Of a stretch of DNA of 64,000 nt, positions 20,661 through 30,829 are shown piece by piece. A program made the translations under genes and the position numbers. The stretch spans positions 229,501-293,500 of the forward strand of contig JAPFBL010000310.1 in NCBI GenBank assembly GCA_026182355.1, in the 5' to 3' direction. Source of the DNA: Hermatobates lingyangjiaoensis. Lineage: Eukaryota; Arthropoda; Insecta; Hemiptera; Hermatobatidae. Position 1 is the stretch's first letter; the number at the start of each line of letters is the position of its first letter. Under the pieces are notes generated by a model. That model worked only from the letters and a program-made list of their open reading frames with translations. It was not told the DNA's origin and ran no database searches.

Positions 20661-22325
20661 TTTAAAATATAATGGCTGTTTGTATTTTGCGATGTGGAAA
20701 CTCCGAAAAGTGCAACGGTTTATGAAAGAGGCCCTCTTTTATTAGATCATTTCGAATCATTCTTACACTATGAATCCCAGATTTATTTCTAATAATTTTA
20801 ACAGTAAAATAAAATATTTGAAACCGGATAGATGGGTAAGTAAGTGCATCGTAATTATCATTATTCATGCAGATGTAATGTACCTCAATAAAAGAAAAAA
20901 AAAACGCAAATATTGAATGAAAGGTGAAATGTTGATCATTTTTTTAAAAAAAAATTATTAGCGACGAACTTAAAGAATTACTTATTATCAAGAAATGCTA
21001 ATAATTAATTAGACGTTTAATGGAAGGGATGATAGAAAAAGTGACACATTATCAAAAATTAAAATTATGATAATATAAAAAAATCCGGTAAGATAATCTC
21101 AGTCACTGAAAAGAGAGAGTAACAAACAACAGGAATGGCAAAGGCATATTCTGTATTTCTTTAAATTTTTGAGATTTTTGTAGCTTAAAAATATGCCGTG
21201 TAGGCAATGAGATTCTCAAGGGGCTAGAATTTTTAGACCAACAAAAGTGCTGCATCTGCAAGTTTTACCATTTCAAATATATTTTGTGGAAATATTATGT
21301 TAAACCCAGTTAACTCTGGCACTTTTTCTCTCAAAGGGGCTGAATTTCTTGACTATTGTTTGAATTCACTGCCCTCACTTCATTACTCTGTATAGGTATT
21401 TTGGGCTCTGTGTCATTAAGTATAACGATCTCTTGCCATAAACTACAAAAACAGTAATTGTATGGATAAGAGATTTTTAGCCAACGATAAAATAAATAAA
21501 TGGAAATGACGATTATTTCACAATAATTTCTCGTTATCTAATAAATAAAATTAAAACTCGCCGATAAGGTGATAAATTTTAATCATAATTCGAAACCCTC
21601 AATTAGACAAATATAGAAAGTGCAATACAAGGTTTACTGATTCAGTGATTTGCTTTTATCTTTCTTCAAATTACGCCAAAATTCAGCGAATGAATAAAGA
21701 ATGACAAACGAAAATAAGGCCTTCCAGTTACTTCTTTCAGTGAGCGCATACATAGAACGAAGTTGTGTATTGAGAAGGAGTTGTTGAACCGGTTGTGATG
21801 TTACCATCTTCATGAAGAAATCCAAGAATGCCCAAAACAGGTTGAACACCTCCTACTCCAGTATACAAGATATGCCTGTATCATCTAATACTGTGACTTT
21901 AACTAACCTCTATCTTCTAACATTAAGCATTTGATTATATATAACTTGTTTCAGGCCCTGTTTTTTTTTGTTTTTTTTTAGCGAATTCCTGATGGACGCT
22001 AAATAACTTTCAGATTGACAAATTCTAAAATCTTTTGAACGCAAACAATCTGAACTTTTGTTCATCACATCAGAAGTCACATATAAATAGAAATTTTAAA
22101 ATATGAAATCAATGGTCTATAAATTTTATAAAAAGAAAAATTACATAGAACATATAATGGAAAACAATACTTAATATGATCAATATTTTGAAAAAAGAAA
22201 CTCCCTATCAGGTCAAGATCAGGAGAAAATATGAAAGGAAAAAAGTGTTTTATCTAAGCCACGACTTCCATAGGCTATAATCTGAAAACGTATAATTATA
22301 ATATATAATAAATATATAAATTTTT
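20661..22325. other. Gene-poor stretch
   Basis: AT-rich with small open frames, none with a recognisable domain. No repeat family assigned. Confidence 0.45.
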
Positions 22326-22339
22326 TTTGCGTTTTATTA

Positions 22340-22484
22340 AAAGTAATGCCCAATTTAACTTTTACACTTTTTCTTATCCGTTTTTCAAGTGTTCTCATAC
22401 TTGACTTCCATGGTTCTGGAACTAAAAACATAAGTTCACCAAAATTTTTATTACTATACACCGACATGTTTCGGTCATCGACGA
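22340..22484 (-). repeat. Inverted 5' arm of the PLE locus
   Basis: Reverse complement of 24585-24725: minus strand encodes MSVYSNKNFGELM and the EKRIRKSVKVKLGITFNKT block of a PLE N-terminus. With 24480-24775 it forms inverted terminal repeats around the RT body, the arrangement known for Penelope elements. Confidence 0.7.
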
Positions 22485-22754
22485 ACGTACGAAACCGCAA
22501 AAACCTTAATAAAATTATATCTGTTTACCTCCAGCAAAATACCTCCTCAAGTCTAGCGATGAATTTCTGGAAATTTTAAAAGCCACAAAAGCTAAAGGAA
22601 CTATGGCTTCGCTAGACGTTGAATCACTGTTTACCAATGTGCCAGTTCTAGAAACAATAGATATTATTTGTGAGTAGCCTACAACCACGCTACGCTACCC
22701 CCCCACCATTTAAACAGAAATCTTGAAAGAATTACTTATAGCATGTACAACTAA
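22485..22754 (+). pseudogene. Duplicated RT fragment of the PLE
   Basis: About 270 bp nearly identical to 22954-23227. Encodes the stretch from ETAKTLNKII through LEILKATKAKGTMASLDVES to the region before RT motif B. In this copy the LEILKATKAKG reading frame is intact, where the second copy lost one T; conversely this copy has an indel at ICE-stop where the second reads ICDVAY. The two copies carry complementary lesions. Confidence 0.75.
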
Positions 22755-24320
22755 TATAGCATGTACCAAAAACCCAACAAATAAGTTAAAAGTGGAAATA
22801 AATAAATTAATTAGAATGGCTAATAAGGAGGTAGAAGATAAAGTGTTAAGACCGGTTATTGGAGAGTATAACCCGGGATACCTTTACGGAAATGTTAAGT
22901 GTCACAAACCTGGCTATCCCCTGAGACCCATAATTTCACAAGTTACAACGCCTACGTACGAAACCGCAAAAACCCTTAATAAAATTATATCTGTTTACCT
23001 TCCAGCAAAATACCTCCTCAAGTCTAGCGATGAATTTCTGGAAATTTAAAAGCCACAAAAGCTAAAGGAACTATGGCTTCGCTAGACGTTGAATCACTGT
23101 TTACCAATGTGCCAGTTCTAGAAACAATAGATATTATTTGTGATGTAGCCTACAACCACGCTACGCTACCCCCTCCACCATTTAAACAGAAAATCTTGAA
23201 AGAATTACTTATAGCATGTACAACTAAAAATCCATTCTGCCACATAGACGGGAGCATGTACTACCAGACGGATGGCGTGGCCATGGGTTCCCCACTTGGG
23301 GTCACATTTGCAAATTATTATATGTGCAACCTAGAGAATTCGATTATCGCTAAAATCCAACCTGGAAGCCTCATATATATTGTAGGTACGTTGATGACTG
23401 CTTTGTGATGATGGATAAGCCGGAATATATAGATAGATTAAATTGCTTTTGAAGCTGAATCGGTTTTGAAGTTTACATATGAGATGGAAACCAACAGTAG
23501 CTTGACTTTCTTGATGTTAAAATAAAGAGTAATGGAGAAAACCAGACTTTTGTCACTTCAGTGTTTGTAAAGTCTACGAATAGTGGAATACTTTTAAACG
23601 CTAAAAGTGAATGCCCTGACAGATATAAGGACGGCATGATTAAAACCCTCATTCGAAGAGCGTATAAGACGTCATCTAGTTGGGAATTATTCAAACAAGA
23701 AGCAGATAGGCTCAAAGAAGCCTTATTAACAAGGATATAGTAATCGACAATTCGATTCCATCTTGAAAGGTTGCCTGAACAAACTTCATGGTAGTGATAT
23801 TCAACAGAATCCCGAAAACAAAGGCGCAAACATTTAGTATATTATAAAAACCAGTTTTCGGAAGCTTATAAAACGGATGAACGTATACTAAAAGGAATTA
23901 TTAAGAATAATACATCATGCCTCAAGCCAGATGACAGATTAGAATTACGAATTTACTATGCCAACTCTGCCCTTCAAGAATGGTAATTACGAACAACCCA
24001 CAAAAAAAGCAACCCTTCAGAGAACTAATGTTGTATATGAGTTTAACTGCAAATTAGGGAACTGCGAGTCCCTACGCTCGAAATACGTTGGTTCCACCAC
24101 AACCACGCTTTCACGAAGGCTCACCATGCATCTGGCATCCGGAGGACCCAAAGAGCACGTTAGGTTAACACATGGATGCAATTAACCAGGGAAATGTTAA
24201 CGGACAATACTGTAATATTACAACAAGAACATGACCACACCAGATTGCAAATTTTGGAAGCTATCTTGATCCTTGAAAAGCAACCTAGTATTAACAGCCA
24301 AGGAGGAGGATTTTCAAAAT
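22755..24320 (+). pseudogene. PLE reverse transcriptase and GIY-YIG endonuclease
   Basis: Recognisable blocks in order: YLYGNVKCHKPGYPLRPIIS (RT motifs 1-2, about 22880-22935), MASLDVESLFTNVP (motif A aspartate, 23073), YYQTDGVAMGSPLGVTFANY (motif B, 23260), RYVDDCFVMMDKPEYIDR (catalytic YVDD, about 23385-23435, in another frame), FTYEMETNSSLTFLD-like segment, then from about 24030 VVYEFNCKLGNC, SKYVGSTTTTLSRRLTMHL (GIY-YIG) and TREML...ILEKQPSINSQ. Frameshifts at about 23047, 23370, 23455, 24185 and others plus stops make it non-functional. The element would encode the copy machinery for nearby non-autonomous units. Confidence 0.9.
22954..23227 (+). repeat. Second copy of the internal RT duplication
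   Basis: Direct repeat of 22485-22754, lying inside the RT body. The first copy abuts the inverted arm, so the 5' side was probably built by partial copying of the same template. Confidence 0.8.
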
Positions 24321-24479
24321 TCTAAAATTATATGAAGGCAGTCAGAAGGCGAACCAGTCTGGGAGAGGATAGAAGTTAATCGATTACCTTCCCAGATACA
24401 AATGACGGATGGAAGGTAACCAAGAGCCTGGTGAAACCTCAACATACCTTTACCTTTATAACCTCCCTAGTTGTGAATA

Positions 24480-24775
24480 TGTGTTATGGACTCGTTATGT
24501 TTATTTTGTTTTTTTAATTGTTATTCACTTTTCGATCATTAATAATTTTTATATTCTTTAACCTTGAAAATGGTCAACGATGACCGAAACATGTCGGTGT
24601 ATAGTAATAAAAATTTTGGTGAATTATGTTTTTATTCCAGAACCATGGAAGTCAAGTATGAAACACTTGAAAAACGGATAAAAAAAAGTGTAAAAGTTAA
24701 ATTGGGCATTACTTTTAATAAAACGTGTATAAATGAAGGCCTGCTCCCCAAATATATATATATATATATATATAA
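24480..24775 (+). repeat. PLE terminal repeat with N-terminal frame, ends in (TA)n
   Basis: Starts with a hammerhead-like remnant (TTGAAAA, GGTCA-ACGA-TGACC stem II, GAAACATGTC at 24565-24598; C3 and G8 changed), then MSVYSNKNFGEL, EKRIKKSVKVKLGITFNKTC and INEGLLPKYIYIYIY where the frame enters (TA)n at about 24751. The peptide is the PLE N-terminal motif. It would be the downstream partial copy (pseudo-LTR) of the locus. Confidence 0.7.
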
Positions 24776-24782
24776 TATATTT

Positions 24783-24910
24783 TTTTCAATGATCAAACCA
24801 CAATAAAAATTGGGAAAGCAAGACTAAGATCTTTCCCATTTTCTTATTGTGGTTAGATCATTGATTCTTATTTCACATGTTTATGTGAAATCTTTATATA
24901 TATATATACG
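24783..24910. mobile_element. F1 unit with hammerhead region deleted
   Basis: Arms CAATGATCAAACCACAATA and TTGTGGTTAGATCATTGATT surround a collapsed centre (AAGACTAAGATCTTTCCCAT). Retains the full tail and ends in TA. Confidence 0.6.
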
Positions 24911-25385
24911 ACCAACCGTATATCCATGCAATCAGCATTTTAATTATGCAAAATCATAAACTGATGCAAGAAGCTCAAGTAACTGACATAAATGACTAGT
25001 AAGCTTACCGTAGATTAGACTGTCAATCACCTCAGCTCCTTAGCTCCACCTGAAACAATGACACAGTTAATGACAAGAATAATAAAGTCGACAAATAAAC
25101 ATGCATTATTCCAAACTCTAATGTTAGATAACTCTAATTATACTCAAATTATATCTAACAACTCTGCTATACCTAATACCAGACTCATTTACTTACGGGC
25201 AAAAACTCACGAATTTGTATACCCATTTCATTTATAATGTAGTCCATTTTTTATTTCTATTTTTTTCAAAAGTCATTTGACAGTTTCCTTAATGTTTTCC
25301 CATAAATAAGATCGCTTTATATTTCAAAGTAGTAATCATTTGGTGTTTTCATTCATAATTCCGAATCCGACAACCTTTTGGTTGG
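24911..25385. other. Intergenic, nothing recognised
   Basis: AT-rich. No feature seen. Confidence 0.4.
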
Positions 25386-25429
25386 TTGTGTGTTTATGTG
25401 TTGTGTGTGTGTATGTGTGTGTGTGTGTG

Positions 25430-25502
<73 letters not shown>
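25386..25502. repeat. (GT)n microsatellite
   Basis: About 115 bp of GT repeats. It sits where repeat B copies have a short GT-rich stretch (TGTGTGTGTG...GGTGGGTG), so it is probably an expansion inside a B copy. Confidence 0.95.
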
Positions 25503-25504
<2 letters not shown>

Positions 25505-26010
25505 AGGCTGGGTGGGAGTGTATCCAAAAGTTTGTGTAGACGCTACGGTCCACAAACTTTGATGGATCAAATTAATATTTTATACAAAAATTGGCCTCAT
25601 AGTGTAGATGTGCTCTATAGTTTGGGAAAAATTATGAATGATGTAAAAGTCACTTTTTTGGCAAGAATTTGTTTGTAGTCAACATTTATTTTCTCCTAAA
25701 CTACTAACTCCGAAGTCCTCAAATTTTGGTCTCAAAAGTAACAAATGAAATAATAGCTAATTTTAAATTAGCTGAAAATATTTTTTTCTTTTTCAATTAA
25801 ACATAAAAATGTTGACTTATCATTCAATCTGAAAGCTTGTAAGGACAATACAAGCCATACCGTCTGACGGATCAAAATTAAATTAAACCTAAAATAAAGC
25901 ATTACGTGACAGATTAGTTCAAGGAACATTTTTCAAAATTACATTAAACGAAGCGTGATAGGGTCAATTTTATGTTTTCAGAAATTGGTTTTTTTTTTGA
26001 CACTTAACAG
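25503..26010 (+). repeat. Repeat B fragment
   Basis: Shares in order ACGGTCCACAAACTTTGATG, TAGTGTAGATG, AAGTCACTTTTTTGGCA and CAATACAAGCCATACCGTCT with other B copies (50656-51332 plus; 54395-55215 minus). Confidence 0.65.
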
Positions 26011-26880
26011 CTGATTATAGAGTAATCAAATTTCACCAGAAGATTTTAAATTATTCACTGCCAAAGAATCATAGATTGCGCCTCATATTATAACTAACAC
26101 AGATTTACGTTTTTCTATCCTGAAAAATAATTACTTCTATCATTCGTAAGCAAGAATGTTTTATCACATTAATTCTTTTTAACAAACATATACATTATCA
26201 ATTTTAGAGTTAAATATATATTTAAATTAGCACAAGTCACTAATGTCATTTTATAACTATGGTAGATCTTCTGGTATAGGAGCTCTTTTACCAACTTAAT
26301 CGTGTGATTTTAAAGGCTTCTTAAACTTTTAATCTACCTGATGGGTATTACACACTAAATCTGACGTCTACTAGTAGAAAGAAGTTATTGACAAAGACGG
26401 TCACTCACTGCAACTAAAATAGAGTTTTAAACGACTGATTCCTACACAAGAGACAAAATGACTTAGATAAACGTGAGGCTGGAGGTAATTATTTTTTCTT
26501 GACCTTTGGTAATAATTCTCTGAAAGCAAGATTGCGTGAGTTTGTTACACAAATGCCAAGTTTCAGGGAAGGAAGTTTTTAGTCTGAGATACTGAAAGTG
26601 CTGTATAGCCTAGTCAGCTGTCACTGTGACACAATTCCGATGACATTGTACAACTGTCTGCTTGGTCTTTTTACCTAATTACGACAGTCATTGCTTCACT
26701 CTTTCACTTTCATTATATTTATTTTTTTTTTTTGAAACTCAGAAAAATATCAAAATGTTGATATTTCTGTATACATGAAAATAATTACCATTCATACAAT
26801 GGAGTAACCACTACCACTATGGCAAGGAGGCTCACAATGCATCTGATGTCAGGATATAATCTGCTATTTTATATATATTT
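26011..26880. other. Intergenic, nothing recognised
   Basis: AT-rich. At 26820-26845 AGGCTCACAATGCATCTG looks like a tiny GIY-YIG scrap (compare 24118), too short to call. Confidence 0.4.
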
Positions 26881-26884
26881 ATAA

Positions 26885-27085
26885 TATAATATAATAAATA
26901 GAAACAAAACTAACGTTTATTAGGACTCGGTCAGTTCTTCAGGTTCAAATATTTCTTATGATTTTTATATTCCCTCTGCTTTGTAGGCCTATGAAAAAGG
27001 TTTTATATAAAAACCGAAACGTTGGCAATGAGAGTTTAATTTGAACCTGAAGAACTGACCTAGTCCCGATAAACTTTAGTTTTAT
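26885..27085. repeat. F4 foldback unit with hammerhead-like variant
   Basis: Inverted arms (ACTCGGTCAGTTCTTCAGGT near 26922 and its complement near 27044) flank CCTATGAAAAAGG, hairpin GGTTTT/AAAACC (26999-27004/27010-27015), GAAACGTTGGCAATG. GCC/GGC can form stem I. The core TATGA does not fit CUGANGA. Confidence 0.6.
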
Positions 27086-27262
27086 ATATATATAAAATAA
27101 ATTCAAAACGAAGGAAACACACAGAAAGACACAGACATACGAGTAACTCACATCGATATTTCGATGTGAGTTATGTCTGTGTCTTTTTGTGTGTTTCCTT
27201 CGTTTTAATTTATTTTATTTAAAAAAAGTCCGCTGGACCGTTTCTTTTAATTGGTATTATAT
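27086..27262. mobile_element. F2 palindromic unit collapsed at the cleavage site
   Basis: Near-perfect inverted repeat centred on CTCACATCGATATTTCGATG (27150). Left arm on the minus strand reads GAAATATCGATGTGAG; the right arm begins at GATGTGAG, which is the nucleotide right after the predicted hammerhead cleavage position. CUGAUGA and stem II are absent from both arms. Ends with AAAGTCCGCTGGACCGTTTC and (TA)n. Confidence 0.75.
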
Positions 27263-27387
27263 ATATAAACACTCAAAATAAACTGTGACACATAGACAGA
27301 AACATAACAAAGATTCACTGTTCAATATTTTAACCGTAATGACGGTCGTCCTCACGAGAAGAAGAGAATTGACGGAGGCACAACAGT

Positions 27388-27421
<34 letters not shown>
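27263..27421 (-). repeat. F2c unit, minus, and (TA)n
   Basis: Minus strand: GTGAGGACGACCGTCATTAC then GGTTAAAATATTGAACAGTG, matching the intact F2c motif at 39969-40010 but with CTGA changed to GTGA and GAAA to TAAA. (TA)n at 27391-27421. Confidence 0.55.
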
Positions 27422-27423
<2 letters not shown>

Positions 27424-27499
27424 CCATACTTCGAATAAAATGGAAGGTCCGTGTGAACAATAAAAAATTTAACACATAGGAAAGAACAGAAATGTCACT

Positions 27500-27544
27500 A
27501 AAACACTCAATTCGATATTTCAACATCCGTCGTCACCAAGAAGA
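27500..27544 (-). ncRNA. F2 hammerhead-like motif at PLE 3' end, degraded
   Basis: Minus strand: TTGGTGA (consensus CUGAUGA), C, GACGGATGTT, GAAA, ATAT, C, GAATTG. Two core changes. It directly follows the GIY-YIG coding relic with no long spacer. Confidence 0.4.
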
Positions 27545-27790
27545 AGTGACTATGAGGACTATGGGTAAGTCACTGCGCTGACCAACGCAGGACGCCTTGT
27601 GATTGTTCATACGTAGGCTCAGCTTGGTTGAGGCCAAGCCAACGTAAAAAGCATCACATCGAGAACAATCGAAACCTTAAATGCAGTTATAGAAGGTGCA
27701 AGATGTATCAGAGGGAACTGGATACGAGTTGCTACTAAGAGGGGAAGTAAAGTAAGGACTGGAGTTAATTAGGGGACAGGTTTGGCAGTC
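27545..27790 (-). pseudogene. PLE GIY-YIG fragment with zinc-binding-like segment
   Basis: Minus strand encodes CQTCPLINSSPYFTSPLSSN, then SYPVPSDTSCTFYNCI, a stop, then FDCSRCDAFYVGLASTKLSL and RMNNHKASCVGQRSDLPIV. This aligns block by block with residues about 158-240 of the frame at 29293-30084 (CQTC..., CVYRLDCTQCDSFYVGLTS). One internal stop and loss of the C-terminal end. The F2 hammerhead-like motif follows directly, linking F2 to this PLE. Confidence 0.8.
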
Positions 27791-27862
27791 CAATTAATAT
27801 ATTCTGTATATATTTGGTATTGGAATATATTATATTAAATATATATAGTATATATTATATAT

Positions 27863-27903
<41 letters not shown>

Positions 27904-28970
27904 TTTAGAATTTGAGACGCAATTGAAATTAACATAAGTTAATAGCATATAATATCATGTTTGATCATTTTTTCTCCTTCTGATATTCAAGCTTGGTTCA
28001 AGATATCGTGAATTTTATGCGTACTCTTCATTTGTGTGTTCTTTGCGTATATACTTGAACCTTGAAAATTATATATTTAATAATGAGTACATTTTGTAAA
28101 ACATCACATACAATTAAGAAAAAGAAAGAAGTTTTGATGTTATTCTTTCCCTGTGATGTCGTATTTATTATTATAGTGCTTCATTTAGCCTATTATCATA
28201 TCATGACAGGTGAATCTGATGCCTAATATTCAATATAAGACTCTAACATATTTATAGCGTTCTGAATGGAATTGTTTTTCCAATTCGTTTGTTGTTTCGC
28301 GGTCTCAAAGTTAATCATCAGGCTAATGATGTTTAATCACCCGAGCACTATCTTGAAACGTTTTCAAGGATGACTGATAGAACCGTAGGAAATTATTCTT
28401 GCTTAAATATCTTGACTGTGTGCTACCAAAGAAAGGCATTTATACCAACCGTAGAATAATAAAAAACAATGTAATAGGAGTGACTTGGGTGACATATTCT
28501 GTAAAAAATTTAGATAAATTGTGTATAGAAAGAAAAATATATGTAGTTATATTAGACTATTCATATCTAAGAATTACAAGACAAGAAGTGAAAATAAAGC
28601 AAGACAAAGGACATATTGATTTGAGGGATATCTAAGGGGAATATTATATGAGCTTCACAAGCCTCCGTTTCTTACAGATTCATGATTGGCTGCTGGAATT
28701 AAGTCATCATGCAATGGAAAATCAACATCTGCTGTCTACAATAAAAACAACTAACAACACACAACCAAAAAAAAAAAAAAAATAATTGAAATGAACTGAA
28801 GAGTTCAATCAAGGGTGCAACCATTGGCAGAATAACGCAGACTTCGCAGGGTAGCGAGTAACTGGAAACTTTCAAGCCAACTTGACCTGTAAAACTTCAT
28901 TCCTATTGGTCACAACTCAACTAATTATATATATATCAAATATTCTTTTAAATATATTTGGTTAAAATAC
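27791..28970. other. TA-rich tract then gene-poor stretch
   Basis: 27820-27900 is (TA)-rich low-complexity DNA. 27900-28970 is AT-rich with a 78-codon frame (28399-28635) of no recognisable family; I do not call it. Confidence 0.45.
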
Positions 28971-29060
28971 ACAGCAGCTTCTGCACTGACGACCTTGTAG
29001 ATGTCTTGTTCCAGCCTCCTGACTGTTTTCCGGTGCTCCGGGGTAAATCCCAAATCAGTT
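28971..29060 (-). pseudogene. PLE N-terminal fragment
   Basis: Minus strand encodes TPEHRKTVRRLEQDIYKVVS then AEAAVYFNQIYLKEYLIYI as it enters TA-rich DNA at about 28930. Same block as 19205-19420. Confidence 0.65.
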
Positions 29061-29074
29061 GCTCAAGGGACATT

Positions 29075-29285
29075 TAATAATAGAAAACACAGATCATTAA
29101 CAACAACACTATCTTGGAATGATTGAATAACTAAAATAGAAAACACAGATCATTGACAACAACACTATCTTGTAATGATTAAATAACTAAAATAAAAAGA
29201 TTTTAGTTATTCAATCATTACAAGATAGTGTTGTTGTCAATGATCTGTGTTTTCTATTATTAAATGTCCCTCGGGCATTGTAATC
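29075..29285. repeat. Inverted and direct repeats at PLE 5' junction
   Basis: The segment AATAATAGAAAACACAGATC with its following 50 bases occurs twice in tandem (from 29091 and from 29133) and once inverted (29205-29275). It sits exactly where the PLE body is truncated, so it marks the complex 5' junction of the insertion. Confidence 0.65.
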
Positions 29286-29292
29286 CATTGTA

Positions 29293-30084
29293 ATGGAGGT
29301 ACTGTTGGGAGTTGGGAGTTACAATAGTTGCCATCCATCCCATGTTAAAAAGTCTATACCTCGATCCTTGTCCCTCCGTATTCACAATATCTGCAATAAT
29401 TTCCAAGACCGCAGACATCACCTTAACCTCTTAAAGGACAAATTTTCTGAACGAGGCTATCCTCGCTCCTTCATTGATAGTCGTGTTTTACCGGCTGACA
29501 TCTCCCACCAACCCAGACCCAAGAGGGATAGAAGTAACACTTCCTTCTTCCTGACAACCTACTTCCCTGGCGCTTATAAGCTTCGTGCTGTTATTAAGGA
29601 GTCTTTTCCGATTCTGTCTACTTCTACTTCTACTTCTTCCATCTTTAATCACCCCCCTTCTATTTCCTACCGTAAACCTGCCAATCTAAAAAGCATTTTC
29701 TCTCATATTTCCCCTCAGCCTTCCAATCCTGTTCCTGGAATGAAACAATGTGGACGCCGTGGCTGTCAAACTTGCCTGATTGTAAATCCTAATCCTTCCT
29801 TCGATTCCCCTCTCCACCATAGTTCCTACCCGGTTCAGGTCAATTCCTCCTGTACCTCGAGCAACTGTGTTTACCGACTGGATTGCACTCAGTGTGACTC
29901 CTTTTACGTTGGCTTAACTTCTAATAAGTTGAGCCTTCGTATGAATGGTCATAGGGCTTCAGTCGGTCAACGCAGTAACTATCCTGTAGCCATCCATGCG
30001 AACTCGCATGGACTCAGTTTCAATGACTGTTTCAGGGTTCAGATCCTGAAACAGATCCCGAATCCAACAATAAAGTTACCCTAA
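29293..30084 (+). CDS. PLE C-terminal half with GIY-YIG endonuclease, 5'-truncated
   Basis: An uninterrupted 263-codon frame. SCHPSHVKKSIPRSLSLRI (residues 12-30) is the region right after the RT core in PLEs of the Neptune/Poseidon type; then ISYRKPANLKSIFSHI (about 123-138), a cysteine cluster CGRRGCQTC (about 152-160), and the GIY-YIG endonuclease from CVYRLDCTQCDSFYVGLTSN (about 191) through NGHRASV and YPVAIHANSHGLSFNDCF. The endonuclease would nick DNA for retrotransposition. The RT is missing: the frame opens at a junction of repeats, and the first ATG is not a natural start. Openness suggests a recent insertion. Followed by a 3' region and an F2 hammerhead-like motif at 30432. Confidence 0.8.
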   Translation: MEVLLGVGSYNSCHPSHVKKSIPRSLSLRIHNICNNFQDRRHHLNLLKDKFSERGYPRSFIDSRVLPADISHQPRPKRDRSNTSFFLTTYFPGAYKLRAVIKESFPILSTSTSTSSIFNHPPSISYRKPANLKSIFSHISPQPSNPVPGMKQCGRRGCQTCLIVNPNPSFDSPLHHSSYPVQVNSSCTSSNCVYRLDCTQCDSFYVGLTSNKLSLRMNGHRASVGQRSNYPVAIHANSHGLSFNDCFRVQILKQIPNPTIKLP

Positions 30085-30430
30085 GAGCTTCAGAGGAGGC
30101 ATACATATGCTTACTTGATGCTCGCTCTTCCCCCGGACTCAACCTCAACCGATAATTTATTTATGATTTATTTATTTATTTATTATTTTTTATTTATTTA
30201 TTTATTATTTTTTATTTTACTTTTTATTTATTGTTTTTATTAATTTTAATTTGATTTATCTACTTTTTTATAATTTTTTATAGTTATAATTTTTACTCGT
30301 TCCTTTTACGTCTTAATTTGGCTCTTCATTTCCTTCCCTCCCTTCCCCCGCTTGGTGGTAAGTGGTGGGGTACTGGCTGCGGTTTCCGAGTTCAGTACCA
30401 CCTGTCTTCCTGCGGGACTCTTCGCTCTTC
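30085..30430 (+). other. PLE 3' region
   Basis: Completes the endonuclease C-terminus in another frame (ACLLDARSSPGLNLNR-like reading), then a TTTAT-rich tract and C/T-rich sequence leading to the hammerhead-like motif. Confidence 0.6.
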
Positions 30431-30431
30431 G

Positions 30432-30469
30432 CACCTCCTGATGACGACGATTGTCGAAATATCGATGTG
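30432..30469 (+). ncRNA. F2 hammerhead-like ribozyme motif
   Basis: Stem I CACCTC (30432-30437) pairs with GATGTG (30464-30469), 5 of 6. Core CTGATGA 30438-30444, extra C, stem II GAC/GTC with GATT loop (30446-30455), GAAA 30456-30459, ATAT stem III, C30463 at the cleavage position. The best F2 copy, located 3' of a PLE frame. Confidence 0.65.
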
Positions 30470-30547
30470 AGTTATGTCTGTGTCTTTCTGTGTGTTTCCT
30501 TCGTTTTTTATTTTATTGTAAAAAAGTCCGCTGGACCGTTTCTTTTA

Positions 30548-30589
<42 letters not shown>
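30470..30589 (+). repeat. F2 tail and (TA)n
   Basis: TGTGTCTTTCTGTGTGTTTC, then AAAAAGTCCGCTGGACCG hairpin (GTCC/GGAC) and (TA)n at 30551-30589. This is the usual F2 3' end. Confidence 0.7.
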
Positions 30590-30591
<2 letters not shown>

Positions 30592-30599
30592 GAAAAATC

Positions 30600-30800
30600 A
30601 CAATAAGTAAACAAATAGAAAAAACAATAGAAAGAAGGTAACAAAAAAGGAGGAAGGTTTTTTGTTACCTTCCTTTTCCATTACTATTATGTTAGCTTCT
30701 CAGTTTTTACTTTGTTTGCTCTTTGATGACATACATTGAAAGGCTTCAGAGCATTTTTTTTCTATTGTTTTCCTTTCTTCATTGTGGTTTAAACTTCATA
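30600..30800. repeat. Inverted repeat, unassigned family
   Basis: AAACAATAGAAAGAAGGTAA pairs with GGTTTTTTGTTACCTTCC and TTCTATTGTTTTCC downstream; ends in CATTGTGGTTTAAACTTCAT and (TA)n. Looks like another foldback unit; no hammerhead-like core seen. Confidence 0.5.
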
Positions 30801-30829
30801 TATATATACATATGAATATATATATATAA

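Noticed and set aside
22219..22500. 93-codon minus frame as a stand-alone gene
   Set aside because: It is the inverted PLE N-terminal arm, truncated and followed by unrelated sequence.
23473..23829. 118-codon minus-strand frame
   Set aside because: Shadow of the PLE RT region on the plus strand.
25336..25527. Open frames of repeated His-Thr or Val-Cys
   Set aside because: Translation of the (GT)n microsatellite, not a protein.
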